DNA of 42,451 nt from Pyrinomonadaceae bacterium. GTDB taxonomy: Bacteria > Acidobacteriota > Blastocatellia > Pyrinomonadales > Pyrinomonadaceae. The notes below the pieces were generated by a model that was given only the letters and a program-made list of their open reading frames with translations, was not told the origin of the DNA and searched no databases. Location: NCBI GenBank assembly GCA_019694355.1, contig JAIBCB010000005.1:1-42451 (forward strand). The letters run 5' to 3'. Made by a program: the position numbers and the translations under genes. Of the stretch, positions 1-6,960 are shown one piece after another (position 1 is the first letter of the stretch; every line of letters starts with the position of its first letter).

Positions 1-117
1 GACGAGAAGACGAAGAAACTCACTTGGGCGATCCCCGTCGGTGATTGGACAGTTATGTTCAAGCTTACCAACGGCAAGAGTGTTCGACGCGAAAAGATCG
101 TACTCTCGGTAAGGTAG
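1..117 (+). CDS. C-terminal fragment of an unidentified protein
   Basis: The plus strand is open from the first base of the window to a TAG at 115-117, giving 38 residues that end in a basic, beta-rich stretch (VRREKIVLSV). The start lies outside the window. The frame is convincing mainly because it ends just before a strong hairpin (155-206) that separates it from the convergent gene. The fragment is too short to assign to a family. Beta-strand-like alternation (WTVMFKL) would fit the end of a secreted or beta-sandwich domain, but that is only inference. Confidence 0.5.
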   Translation, partial: DEKTKKLTWAIPVGDWTVMFKLTNGKSVRREKIVLSVR

Positions 118-154
118 CGATTCGGCGTCGGGGCCTGTTGTTGCTGAGGTAAAG

Positions 155-206
155 AGCAGTTTGCCGCTTCGTTCAAGCGTCCAATGAAGGAGGCGGCAAA
201 CTGCTT
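155..206. terminator. Bidirectional hairpin terminator between convergent genes
   Basis: A perfect 13-bp inverted repeat (AGCAGTTTGCCGC at 155-167, its complement at 193-205) encloses a 25-nt loop. It lies between the end of the upstream plus-strand fragment and the end of the minus-strand gene at 220. The stem is followed by short T-rich ends on both strands (CTTTAT and CTCTTT), which suits a bidirectional intrinsic terminator, though neither U tract is long. Confidence 0.65.
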
Positions 207-219
207 TATATCCGGCCGC

Positions 220-1587
220 TTATTGGGCTGAGGCGACCGGAATGTCAGAGCCCGTTCCGAAGAAGCGATAATCAACGCTTCCGTCCGAGCTGCGAAGAAT
301 GTACCAAACACCGCTGCGATATACGGCGGGATCCGTCTTGCCGTCGCCGTCATAATCGGCGGGTGCGAGGACGTCGGTCGCGAGGCCCCAATGTATCGCG
401 TGGAACGATGAGTCCGAGCTGTAGCGGATGTACCAATTGCCGTCCGACGGCCTGAACACCGCGAAGTCCGTCTTGCCGTCACCGTCGTAGTCGCCCGGAA
501 CCTGCTTATCATTGCTCATTCCGAAAGGCTGCATCACATACTGCCCGGTGCCGCTTTCGATGACGTGCCATGTGCCGTCCGAAGGCCGGAATACACTGAC
601 GTCCGAGATGCCGTCGCCGTCGAAATCAGCGTTGGCAGCTGACTTATCGGCGAGCCTTTCGCGTGTCATCACCCAGACATCGCCCGACGGACTTCCGTTC
701 GAACCGATCTCGCTTCCCGGACGCGCCGAGCCGACGACCATTTGCTTGCCGTCCCAAGAGAGTGATGCACGAGTGTCGCCCGCCGCACTGTTGATCGGTG
801 CCGGCAGATGGACCGGTGCTTCCCAATCTGCGGAAGTGCTGCTGCGCGTCGCGGTCCAGACGTCCGGGCCGCCGAGTGTTCCGGGCCGCGTCGAGTCGAA
901 GACGATCTCGAGCCCGTCGTGACGAACGTTCGGTCGGGCATCGTCAAATTCCGTATTAACGCCCGGCGCAAGCTGTGCGGGCCCGCCATCTTCCGAATAG
1001 TAAATATCGAGGTCAGTGCCGCCCGGCGTGTGGCCGTCGGGCCGGTTGCTCGAAAAATACAGCACGCCGTGCCCGTTCTCATCCTGAAAATACGACGGGC
1101 TCCATTCCGTGCCTGGGCTGTTGATCTCGCAGCCGAGATTTACGGGCGTGTCCCACGTGCTGCCGTGTTTTGTCGTGTGATAGATATCGGCTCCGCCGCA
1201 GGCACCTGTCTCGGCTCGTGCCGAAACGAAATAGAAGCTTCCGTTCGGAGCCGGTGACGGGCAAAAATCGTCCGCGGTGCTATTGATCGGAGCACCGACG
1301 TTCACGAAGGCGCCCCACGGAGAGGTCGTAGTTGCACGCGTCGAGACCCAGATGTCCTGGCCGCCGAGGCCGCCCGGACGATTCGATGCAATGTAAAAAC
1401 TAAGCCCATCTGGAGCCTGTATCGGGCATCCGTCGCCGTATGCCGTGTTGAATTCCGTGCTTGTGCCCGGAATGAACGACTCCATATTGACGGGGTCGGA
1501 CCATGCGGAAAATCGCTGCCCAAAGACGGACGTCAGCCCTAAGGCCAACGTCATTAGAAGTATCGAGGTCTGAATAATTCGGTTCAT
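220..1587 (-). CDS. Secreted PD40 beta-propeller protein with C-terminal FG-GAP/VCBS repeats
   Basis: This is a 455-residue exported protein. Residues 1-23 form a signal peptide (hydrophobic core, ending FGQ). Residues about 30-310 contain repeated propeller-like units of the PD40/TolB type (GLSFYIASNRPGG, GVLYFSSNRPDG, GLEIVFDSTRPG, GKQMVVGSARPG). Residues about 320-455 carry three repeats with the calcium-loop pattern DxDGDGxxD followed by VFRPSDGxWY, typical of FG-GAP/VCBS segments. A GGAGG Shine-Dalgarno sequence sits just upstream of the ATG. No catalytic residues are evident, so a surface or periplasmic binding or scaffold role is likely. Proteins pairing these two repeat types are common in Acidobacteriota. 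Confidence 0.8.
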   Translation of the reverse strand: MNRIIQTSILLMTLALGLTSVFGQRFSAWSDPVNMESFIPGTSTEFNTAYGDGCPIQAPDGLSFYIASNRPGGLGGQDIWVSTRATTTSPWGAFVNVGAPINSTADDFCPSPAPNGSFYFVSARAETGACGGADIYHTTKHGSTWDTPVNLGCEINSPGTEWSPSYFQDENGHGVLYFSSNRPDGHTPGGTDLDIYYSEDGGPAQLAPGVNTEFDDARPNVRHDGLEIVFDSTRPGTLGGPDVWTATRSSTSADWEAPVHLPAPINSAAGDTRASLSWDGKQMVVGSARPGSEIGSNGSPSGDVWVMTRERLADKSAANADFDGDGISDVSVFRPSDGTWHVIESGTGQYVMQPFGMSNDKQVPGDYDGDGKTDFAVFRPSDGNWYIRYSSDSSFHAIHWGLATDVLAPADYDGDGKTDPAVYRSGVWYILRSSDGSVDYRFFGTGSDIPVASAQ

Positions 1588-1633
1588 TGTGTTTCCTCCA
1601 AAGATCGCGTTTGTTATCGCCTATCGGAGCGGG

Positions 1634-1690
1634 TTCGGCCTGACTCACGCCTGTCATGTTGGGTGTGCAGAGTCGCGCCCAACGGCCGAA
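1634..1690. other. Nested inverted repeat in the 1588-1952 gap
   Basis: The 365-base gap between two divergent secreted-protein genes contains an outer perfect 7-bp inverted repeat (TTCGGCC 1634-1640, GGCCGAA 1684-1690). Directly inside its right arm is a second stem (GTTGGGTGT 1658-1666 with GCGCCCAAC 1675-1683, two G-T pairs). There is no U tract, so it is not an obvious terminator. It could be a leader structure of the minus-strand gene or a regulator site. Nothing else was recognised in the gap apart from a ribosome-binding site near 1938-1943 for the gene at 1953. Confidence 0.35.
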
Positions 1691-1952
1691 GTTACCCCAC
1701 TCCAATTTCAAAAAGATCCCAACACGGGCAAAGTTACCGCTTTCTGCAGACAGGAATCCTTGACGAAAGTTCTTCAATTGTTCGTTTTTTCTTCTTCTCG
1801 GAAGAAAGGCAGGAAATAAGGGATCTTGCGGGGCCGAGAGAATGAAGAAAAGTTGCGGCAAGGCGGCAAAAAGCTGTTTAACAGCCGTCTATACCCTGAA
1901 GCTAAGACTCCGGCCTTGCTTATTTCAGAAGTAAATTTTGGGAGACTAATTT

Positions 1953-2843
1953 ATGAAGATCAGAAGTATTTTCGTATTTTCCGCGATCGCAGCGATGTCG
2001 GTTGCGGCTTTTGGCCAGCAATTTGGAGATGGCCGCCTGTCCCGTGAGGAGCTCAACCAGATACGCGCAGAAGCTCGCCAGCAGATCGAGCTCGCAAAAA
2101 AGAGCCCTTTGCTCTCGCCGTCGCTTCGTGCAAAAGCGGCACCGGGCGCATCGAACCTCGCTACGATCCCGTCGCCGTACGACGATCCGGATTCTTTCGG
2201 CAATAACGTAAAATTCCTCGGCTCGCTCTATGCCGGAACGGTCTATATCTATCACAGCTGTTCGGCACAGGTGCTGCAGGACGAACTTGGATTGACGCTC
2301 GCCGCGGATGACAAGTGCATCGTGCACAACCCGCCTTCGGCGCCGATGAATCAAACGCAGGTCCTTTACGATCCGGCCTGGGAATACACCATTCCGAAGA
2401 ACACGGTCTCGAACACGCTCTATGTGATGACGAACAACAATCCGGGCTTTGATGCGTTCGATGTGAATGGCAATGCGAACAACTACACGGTGTTCTACAC
2501 ACCTGTTGTGACATTTGTAAGCACTGCGTTGAACGATCCGCTTGCGATCGATCCTTCGACCGGCCAGCCGATGAACGGGCAATACACGGCGTCGCTTTCC
2601 GGCGGCACCACGCTCCAGCGGTCGCTGGCGGCAAATGAATTTGCAAGCGAATACAGAAGCTACGCATCGGTCGGCAGCCGCGGCTTCTCACGTTCATACT
2701 GGCGTGCGGTCGGCCTTCCGGACAGCGTCATCAACAAGATCTACAATCGAAAGATGTCGCTTCGTTTCGGGATCCGTGTCCGCGTGATCGGTGCGGTGAA
2801 TTTCGGTCAGTTCTACTACTCGATGAGAATGCTAGGCGACTAG
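1953..2843 (+). CDS. Secreted hypothetical protein
   Basis: This 296-residue protein has a clear Sec signal peptide (MKIRSIFVFSAIAAMSVAAFGQ, cleavage after about residue 21). The mature part starts with a short charged helix (about 30-60) and continues as a beta-rich region with many Asn, Tyr and Thr residues. Two cysteines (SCSAQ and DKCIVHN, about 110-130) could form one disulfide. The C-terminus is aromatic and basic (FGQFYYSMRMLGD). GGGAG upstream of the ATG serves as the ribosome-binding site. I do not recognise the family. It is transcribed alone and is followed by a strong terminator. An envelope or extracellular role is inferred only from the signal peptide. Confidence 0.8.
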   Translation: MKIRSIFVFSAIAAMSVAAFGQQFGDGRLSREELNQIRAEARQQIELAKKSPLLSPSLRAKAAPGASNLATIPSPYDDPDSFGNNVKFLGSLYAGTVYIYHSCSAQVLQDELGLTLAADDKCIVHNPPSAPMNQTQVLYDPAWEYTIPKNTVSNTLYVMTNNNPGFDAFDVNGNANNYTVFYTPVVTFVSTALNDPLAIDPSTGQPMNGQYTASLSGGTTLQRSLAANEFASEYRSYASVGSRGFSRSYWRAVGLPDSVINKIYNRKMSLRFGIRVRVIGAVNFGQFYYSMRMLGD

Positions 2844-2866
2844 GATCCTCTATCTCAGCAGAACGG

Positions 2867-2898
2867 AAAAAGGGCGGCCAAAACGACCGTCCTTTTTT
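2867..2898. terminator. Rho-independent terminator, likely bidirectional
   Basis: The stem AGGGCGG-C-C pairs with G-A-CCGTCCT around a short A-rich loop (2871-2893, one mismatch, one G-T). It is followed by TTTTTT on the plus strand and preceded by AAAAA, which becomes a U tract on the minus strand. It lies between the convergent ends at 2843 and 2922. Confidence 0.8.
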
Positions 2899-2921
2899 CG
2901 TATCAGAGATAATCCCGAAGG

Positions 2922-3545
2922 CTAATCGTCCTTCTTACGTTCGATCGGGAGTTTGATGACGGTGCGGTAAACTTGCGGCGAATCGGTGTCGATCTCGTTC
3001 GATCCAGTAGCGCCCTTTGCAGACGCCGTAACCCGCAGTTTCGAGACATTGGTCACGCCGTTGAATTCGAATTCGCCGGCACGGTTGGTATATACCGTCT
3101 GGATCTTCCGTGTCGAGCCATCCGACCGCACCTCGTAAAGATCGACGGTCGCCTGCTCGACGCTCAAGTTATATGTGTCAAAAACGATGCCCTTGACAAG
3201 GATGAGCGAGCCCTGATCGCGCGTCATCAGCAGATTGCTGCCGAGGTCGCGAAAGTCATTTTCCTTGACCTTGACGTCGTATTTAACGCCCGTGCCGTAA
3301 CCCTTCGCATCGAATGCGATGTTATATGTGCCCGGCTCGAGAGCGAGCGTGAAGCGGCCCTGCCTGTCAGATTTGGTCGAGCGGACGACCTTGCCGTTGA
3401 CGCGGGCCGTGACCTCGACATTCGGGATCGATTTGTAATCAACGTTGCGTACGCGGCCCTTAACGCCGCTCGATTGTGCGAACGCGGCGAGCGGAAGGAC
3501 CAGCCCGATCGAGAGAATGATGAAAAATACTTTACGCTTGAGCAT
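2922..3545 (-). CDS. Secreted carboxypeptidase-regulatory-like domain protein
   Basis: From the ATG at 3543-3545 this is 207 residues. It begins MLKRKVFFIILSIGLVLP and ends its signal peptide at AFAQ. The mature protein has two transthyretin-like beta-sandwich units of the CarboxypepD_reg type: residues about 25-110 (VKGRVRNVDYKSIPNVEV ... TKSDRQGRFTLALEPGTYNI) and about 115-195 (VKGIVFDTYNLSVEQATVDL ... TNRAGEFEFNGV). A longer frame back to 3608 would bury the signal peptide behind 21 polar residues, so the internal ATG is preferred. The start overlaps the end of the upstream SDR gene by 14 bases, which suggests co-transcription. Such domains usually bind carbohydrate or act as structural modules; no enzyme motif is seen. 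Confidence 0.8.
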   Translation of the reverse strand: MLKRKVFFIILSIGLVLPLAAFAQSSGVKGRVRNVDYKSIPNVEVTARVNGKVVRSTKSDRQGRFTLALEPGTYNIAFDAKGYGTGVKYDVKVKENDFRDLGSNLLMTRDQGSLILVKGIVFDTYNLSVEQATVDLYEVRSDGSTRKIQTVYTNRAGEFEFNGVTNVSKLRVTASAKGATGSNEIDTDSPQVYRTVIKLPIERKKDD

Positions 3546-4524
3546 TTTGTGAACTATCCGGCCTTTCGCGGCGAAATTCGGCCGCAACATCATTGATGAT
3601 GTCATCAAGGGTTCGGGTTGGCTTGTAACCGATCAGTCGCTCGGCCTTTTCGAGGCTTGGGACGCGGCGAGCCATATCCTCGAAGCCTGCGCCATAGACC
3701 TCGTCGTAGGTCATATACTTGATCTCGCTAGTACTCGCGGTTAGCGCGATCGCCCGATTTGCGAGGCCGGTGATCGAAATTTCCTCGTTGTTGCCGATGT
3801 TAATGACCTCGCCGAAACACTGCGGGTTATCAAGCAGCTTTGTCAGGCCTTCGACCACATCGGCAACGTGCCCGAAGCAGCGGGATTGCTCGCCGTCGCC
3901 ATAGACCGGGATGGGTTCGTTCCGCAATGCCGCCTGAACAAAACGCGGAACCACCATTCCGTATTGCCCCGTCTGACGCGGGCCGACCGTATTAAATAGC
4001 CGAACGACAACGACAGGAAGCTGCGTCTCTTTCCAGTGCGCGAGAGCGAGGAATTCGTCGAGCGTCTTTGCACACGCGTAAGCCCAGCGATGCTTATCGG
4101 TCGCACCTGTCAAAAGATCGTCCTCCTCGCGAAAAGGCACAGAGACGCCTTTGCCGTAAACTTCCGAAGTGCTCGGCACAAGCACGCGCTTTCTGTAACG
4201 CGAGCAGAACCCGAGCACGACGTCCGTCCCGCGAAAGATCGTCTCGATCGTCTTGACCGGCCGTTCCATAATGAGCCGCACGCCGACGGCGCTTGCCATA
4301 TGATACACGCGGTCGGTGTCGCGAATGAGGTCTTCCATCAGACGCGCATTCAAGACCGTGTCGATCAGCAGGCGAAATCCCGGCTTGTCCTCAAGATGAG
4401 CGACATTCGAATATCTTCCGGTCGAAAGATCGTCGATGACCGTAACTTCATTGCCTTCGGCAAGTAGCTTGTCCGCAAGATGGCTTCCAATAAATCCGGC
4501 CCCGCCGGTAATGAGGATCTTCAT
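3532..4524 (-). CDS. NAD-dependent epimerase/dehydratase (extended SDR, nucleotide-sugar type)
   Basis: This 330-residue Rossmann protein starts [19 protein letters not shown], the NAD-binding TGxxGxxG of extended SDRs. The acidic residues after strand 2 (VIDDLSTG) bind the ribose. The catalytic set is visible as STSEVYG (118-124) and YACAK (Tyr149, Lys153). RLFNTVGPRQTG and VYGDGEQSRCFGHVADVVEG match the nucleotide-sugar-binding half of UDP-glucose 4-epimerase and dTDP-glucose dehydratase relatives. The exact substrate cannot be read from sequence. It lies on the same strand as a UDP-glucuronate decarboxylase 0.75 kb upstream, with a RAYT unit between them. This suggests a polysaccharide or lipid-glycan sugar pathway. 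REP repeats lie 23 bases upstream of its start. Confidence 0.88.
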   Translation of the reverse strand: MKILITGGAGFIGSHLADKLLAEGNEVTVIDDLSTGRYSNVAHLEDKPGFRLLIDTVLNARLMEDLIRDTDRVYHMASAVGVRLIMERPVKTIETIFRGTDVVLGFCSRYRKRVLVPSTSEVYGKGVSVPFREEDDLLTGATDKHRWAYACAKTLDEFLALAHWKETQLPVVVVRLFNTVGPRQTGQYGMVVPRFVQAALRNEPIPVYGDGEQSRCFGHVADVVEGLTKLLDNPQCFGEVINIGNNEEISITGLANRAIALTASTSEIKYMTYDEVYGAGFEDMARRVPSLEKAERLIGYKPTRTLDDIINDVAAEFRRERPDSSQNAQA

Positions 4525-4546
4525 AAGCCGCTAGGATACCACATTT

Positions 4547-4574
4547 GCAGAAGCCCGCACGAAGTAAGGGCGTC
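4547..4574 (+). repeat. REP1 copy 1
   Basis: The core is GAAGCCCGCAC-GAA-GTAAGGGCGT, an imperfect palindrome (GCCC..AC / GT..GGGC). It lies in the leader of the SDR gene. Related copies are at 4592-4619, 5272-5297 (inverted) and 30652-30680. Confidence 0.8.
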
Positions 4575-4591
4575 ATCGCTGGGGTTCGCAT

Positions 4592-4619
4592 GCAGAAGCC
4601 TGCACGACGTAAGGGCGTC
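4592..4619 (+). repeat. REP1 copy 2
   Basis: It matches copy 1 at all but two of 28 positions (CCTGC for CCCGC, GAC for GAA) and starts 45 bases after it. It is followed by two TCACGCCGGCC boxes (4620-4645) that run up to the RAYT1 stop codon. Confidence 0.8.
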
Positions 4620-4648
4620 CTCACGCCGGCCCCTTCACGCCGGCCGTT

Positions 4649-5224
4649 CTAGTCATTTTCCGGACTTTTTTTCGGCCAAGCAGCAGGATCGAACGGTTCA
4701 TCGCCTTGGCAATAAAGTGTGTAGTCGATCGCACCGCGCACATGCCGCGGTTTCCAAAGATATCTTCGACTTCTGCCGCGAGACCAAACTTTTGTTTCCG
4801 ACGAGACTAGCGCGGCATCTCGAAGCGTTTTCGTTGCATTTGCTTTCAATGCATCAGCTATTCGTTCAGGTTTTGCGTGAGCCGATACGACGGCGTGAAC
4901 ATGATTCGTTCTAACATTGACAGCAAAAAGGCCGTAGTCGCGTCGTTGGCAGAGCTCTTTGATCGCGAGTTCTACGACATTGCGCATCGGCGTCGTCAGA
5001 ATGAACTCCGGATCTTTAGTCTGCTCTTTCATCGCAGTGTTGAATTCTCGATTCGGTTGAATACGCGGCGTACCAAAAATATTTCTTCCGTTGCGGCCAA
5101 CAGAGCGACGCTCATCACCATGGAGCCACGTCCCGAAGGTCCGAAATGTAATGAGGTATGCGAGCGGAAACCCATTCTCTTCGAAGGCATCGTCATCGGT
5201 GGGGTCTTGCATAGCTGGTGGCAT
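4649..5224 (-). CDS. REP-associated tyrosine transposase (RAYT1, Y1/HUH family)
   Basis: The frame is open back to a GTG at 5248. From the ATG at 5222-5224 it gives 191 residues. Family hallmarks are FGTWLHGDERRS near the N-terminus, the HUH metal site in VRTNHVHAVV (His108 and His110 from this ATG) and a catalytic tyrosine in AIDYTLYCQG (about Tyr168). Such single-tyrosine nucleases cut single-stranded REP hairpins and belong to the TnpA_REP branch of IS200/IS605 transposases; they are usually single-copy and immobile. Inverted REP1 copies flank the gene. The GTG alternative would start inside the upstream repeat. No good ribosome-binding site is seen for either start, so expression may be low. 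Confidence 0.88.
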   Translation of the reverse strand: MPPAMQDPTDDDAFEENGFPLAYLITFRTFGTWLHGDERRSVGRNGRNIFGTPRIQPNREFNTAMKEQTKDPEFILTTPMRNVVELAIKELCQRRDYGLFAVNVRTNHVHAVVSAHAKPERIADALKANATKTLRDAALVSSETKVWSRGRSRRYLWKPRHVRGAIDYTLYCQGDEPFDPAAWPKKSPEND

Positions 5225-5240
5225 AACGAAAAAGCAGGGT

Positions 5241-5297
5241 GCGCGCACGGAGTGTGTGGATTTCCGAACGGCACGCCCTTACTCCGTGCGGGCTTCC
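5241..5297. repeat. Inverted REP1 pair (BIME-like) overlapping the uxs stop codon
   Basis: CGCACGGAGT (5244-5253) is the exact reverse complement of ACTCCGTGCG (5281-5290), so two REP-type arms face each other. The right arm, read on the minus strand, is GAAGCCCGCACGGAGTAAGG, the same core as REP1 copies 1 and 2. That arm supplies the last codons and TAA stop of the decarboxylase gene ending at 5279. Confidence 0.75.
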
Positions 5298-6232
5298 GCA
5301 AGGCGGGCCTTTGCGAAATACTCGACCGTCTTCTTCAAACCTTCGGCGAGTGGGACGGTCGGCTGCCAGCCGAGCAGTTCTTTTGCGCGTTCGATGTTCG
5401 GTTGGCGTTGTTTTGGGTCGTCCTGCGGCAGCGGCAGATAGTCGATCTCGATCGTTCGCCCCGTCGCTTTGCCGATCTCCTCGGCGAGTTCGTTCATTGT
5501 GAATTCGCCCGGATTGCCGATGTTCACGGGCAGATGAATGTCGTCAGCAACGGTGTTCATAAGCCGGATGATGCCCTCGACAAGGTCGCTCACGTAGCAA
5601 AAAGACCGCGTCTGTGAGCCGTCGCCATAGATCGTCAACTTCTCGCCGCGAAGTGCCTGAACGATGAAATTCGATACGACACGTCCGTCATTTTCGAGCA
5701 TACGCGTCCCGTAAGTGTTGAAAATACGAACGATACGCGTATCAACGCCGCTTTGGCGGTGATAGTCCATCATCAGCGTCTCGGCCACGCGCTTTCCTTC
5801 GTCATAGCAGCTCCTGAGGCCGATCGGATTCACGTTTCCCCAATAGCCTTCGGTCTGCGGATGCTCGATCGGGTCGCCGTAAACCTCGCTCGTCGATGCC
5901 TGCAAAATTCTCGCCCGCACGCGTTTTGCGAGGCCGAGCATATTGATCGTGCCCATCACATTAGTCTTTACGGTCTTGATCGGGTTGTATTGATAATGCA
6001 CGGGCGAAGCAGGACACGCGAGATTGTAGATCTGATCGACCTCGAGCAGTATCGGCTGTGTAACGTCGTGCCGCACGAGCTCGAAATTCGGGTTCGAAAG
6101 CAGATGCTCGATATTCGCTTTTCGCCCCGTAAAAAAATTATCGAGGCATATGACCTCATCACCGTTCGCGATCAGCCTTTCGCAAAGATGCGAGCCTATA
6201 AAACCCGCACCGCCTGTAACAAGAATTCTCAT
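5279..6232 (-). CDS. uxs: UDP-glucuronate decarboxylase (UDP-xylose synthase type SDR)
   Basis: This 317-residue extended SDR starts [18 protein letters not shown]. The stretches [29 protein letters not shown] (113-121) and CYDEGKR (Tyr143, Lys147) are characteristic of UDP-glucuronic acid decarboxylases, which convert UDP-glucuronate to UDP-xylose with bound [12 protein letters not shown] and [19 protein letters not shown] complete the substrate side. The start is 24 bases after the nucleotidyltransferase gene on the same strand, so co-transcription is possible. The last residues (AEARTE) and the stop are encoded by a REP1 repeat, so the original C-terminus was probably replaced. The end of the protein is variable in this family, so activity is likely retained. 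Confidence 0.9.
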   Translation of the reverse strand: MRILVTGGAGFIGSHLCERLIANGDEVICLDNFFTGRKANIEHLLSNPNFELVRHDVTQPILLEVDQIYNLACPASPVHYQYNPIKTVKTNVMGTINMLGLAKRVRARILQASTSEVYGDPIEHPQTEGYWGNVNPIGLRSCYDEGKRVAETLMMDYHRQSGVDTRIVRIFNTYGTRMLENDGRVVSNFIVQALRGEKLTIYGDGSQTRSFCYVSDLVEGIIRLMNTVADDIHLPVNIGNPGEFTMNELAEEIGKATGRTIEIDYLPLPQDDPKQRQPNIERAKELLGWQPTVPLAEGLKKTVEYFAKARLAEARTE

Positions 6233-6256
6233 AAGCTAATCCAAGCTATCTTGGGT

Positions 6257-6745
6257 CTATTCTTCGTTCGGGTCCAGCGCCTCTCTAAGGGCATAAAGTT
6301 CGGGAAGCACAAGATGATCCTTTGGTCTATCTGCCGCTGTCTTTGTTACTATCAACGCGTCCAAGTTTAACGCATGAACGTCAACTCCGAAGATCGTGTA
6401 AGTTATCGAGTTCGCAAGAGCCTCCTGATAGCCGCCAAGCCCCTTGACTTCGCCTAAAAGGTCGATCGCTCCGATCGAGGTCTCAAATGCGAAATTGGTG
6501 GCATTCCTCAGCGTGGATTCGTCGAATATGTACGGTAAGCCCTCAGGCCAATTCCTAGGCGTTGGCTTAAAGGGAGCAAGTGCCTGCCAAAGTCTGTGGA
6601 TGTTCTCTTTGCTTCTGGAATAGCAAAAATCAAGATCAAGAGTTACATAGCCCGATGCGTGAAGCGAGATCGCAACGCCACCGACGATCACAAATTCCAC
6701 GTTATTCGCCGCCAGACTGACGAGAGCCTTTTCCAGGTCGATCAT
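6257..6745 (-). CDS. Nucleotidyltransferase-fold protein
   Basis: This 162-residue protein has the pol-beta-type nucleotidyltransferase start: VIVGGVAISLHASGYVTLDLDF (about residues 19-40), with the GG helix turn and the DxD metal pair (LDLDF). It continues as a short alpha/beta domain that matches minimal or AbiEii-like nucleotidyltransferases in outline. The ATG overlaps the stop of the upstream 69-residue gene by four bases (ATGA), so translation is coupled. Families of this kind are often halves of toxin-antitoxin or abortive-infection pairs, in which the enzyme adds nucleotides to tRNA or to a partner protein. That role is possible here but not shown. There is no HEPN partner (no RxxxxxH protein nearby). 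Confidence 0.75.
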   Translation of the reverse strand: MIDLEKALVSLAANNVEFVIVGGVAISLHASGYVTLDLDFCYSRSKENIHRLWQALAPFKPTPRNWPEGLPYIFDESTLRNATNFAFETSIGAIDLLGEVKGLGGYQEALANSITYTIFGVDVHALNLDALIVTKTAADRPKDHLVLPELYALREALDPNEE

Positions 6746-6951
6746 TGCGGATTCTTCGTTGATCGGGTTCGTCGAGCCTTTCGTAGAGCGGTCTGAAATT
6801 TCATAGCTGACTGCAGGTCATCAATCCGCTGTTGCGGAGTCTTTCGCAGCTGCGAAACCGTTAGTGTCAGGTCGATGCCGAACTCTGCCGCTTCGGCGAT
6901 CTTACTGCCGGGACGAGGGTTCAGGAGCTTTTCTTCAGGAGTTCTTTTCAT
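6742..6951 (-). CDS. Small conserved partner of the nucleotidyltransferase
   Basis: This is a 69-residue basic protein. The segment GSKIAEAAEFGIDLTLTVSQ, followed by TPQQRIDDLQSA, is a pattern I associate with small proteins encoded directly before stand-alone nucleotidyltransferases. It is predicted to be two helices with a basic, Arg-rich tail (TALRKARRTRSTKNPQ). Its stop and the next start share ATGA, which indicates a tight stoichiometric pair. It could bind the nucleotidyltransferase, as an antitoxin or adaptor would, but its biochemical role is unknown. Confidence 0.7.
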   Translation of the reverse strand: MKRTPEEKLLNPRPGSKIAEAAEFGIDLTLTVSQLRKTPQQRIDDLQSAMKFQTALRKARRTRSTKNPQ

Positions 6952-6960
6952 AGTTCTATT

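Larger units (their letters stand above)
4547..5297. mobile_element. REP/RAYT unit 1 (transposase plus flanking inverted REPs)
   Basis: The unit consists of a Y1/HUH transposase gene (RAYT1). On one side lie two direct copies of a 28-bp palindromic repeat plus a pair of TCACGCCGGCC boxes (4547-4645). On the other side lie inverted copies (5241-5297). The unit separates two same-strand nucleotide-sugar genes. The arrangement matches REPtrons, in which a domesticated IS200/IS605-like transposase is flanked by the REP sequences it is thought to mobilise. Confidence 0.75.

Noticed and set aside
4480..4914. 144-codon plus-strand frame through the REP1 copies
   Set aside because: It is antisense to RAYT1 and built largely from repeat sequence, with no family similarity.
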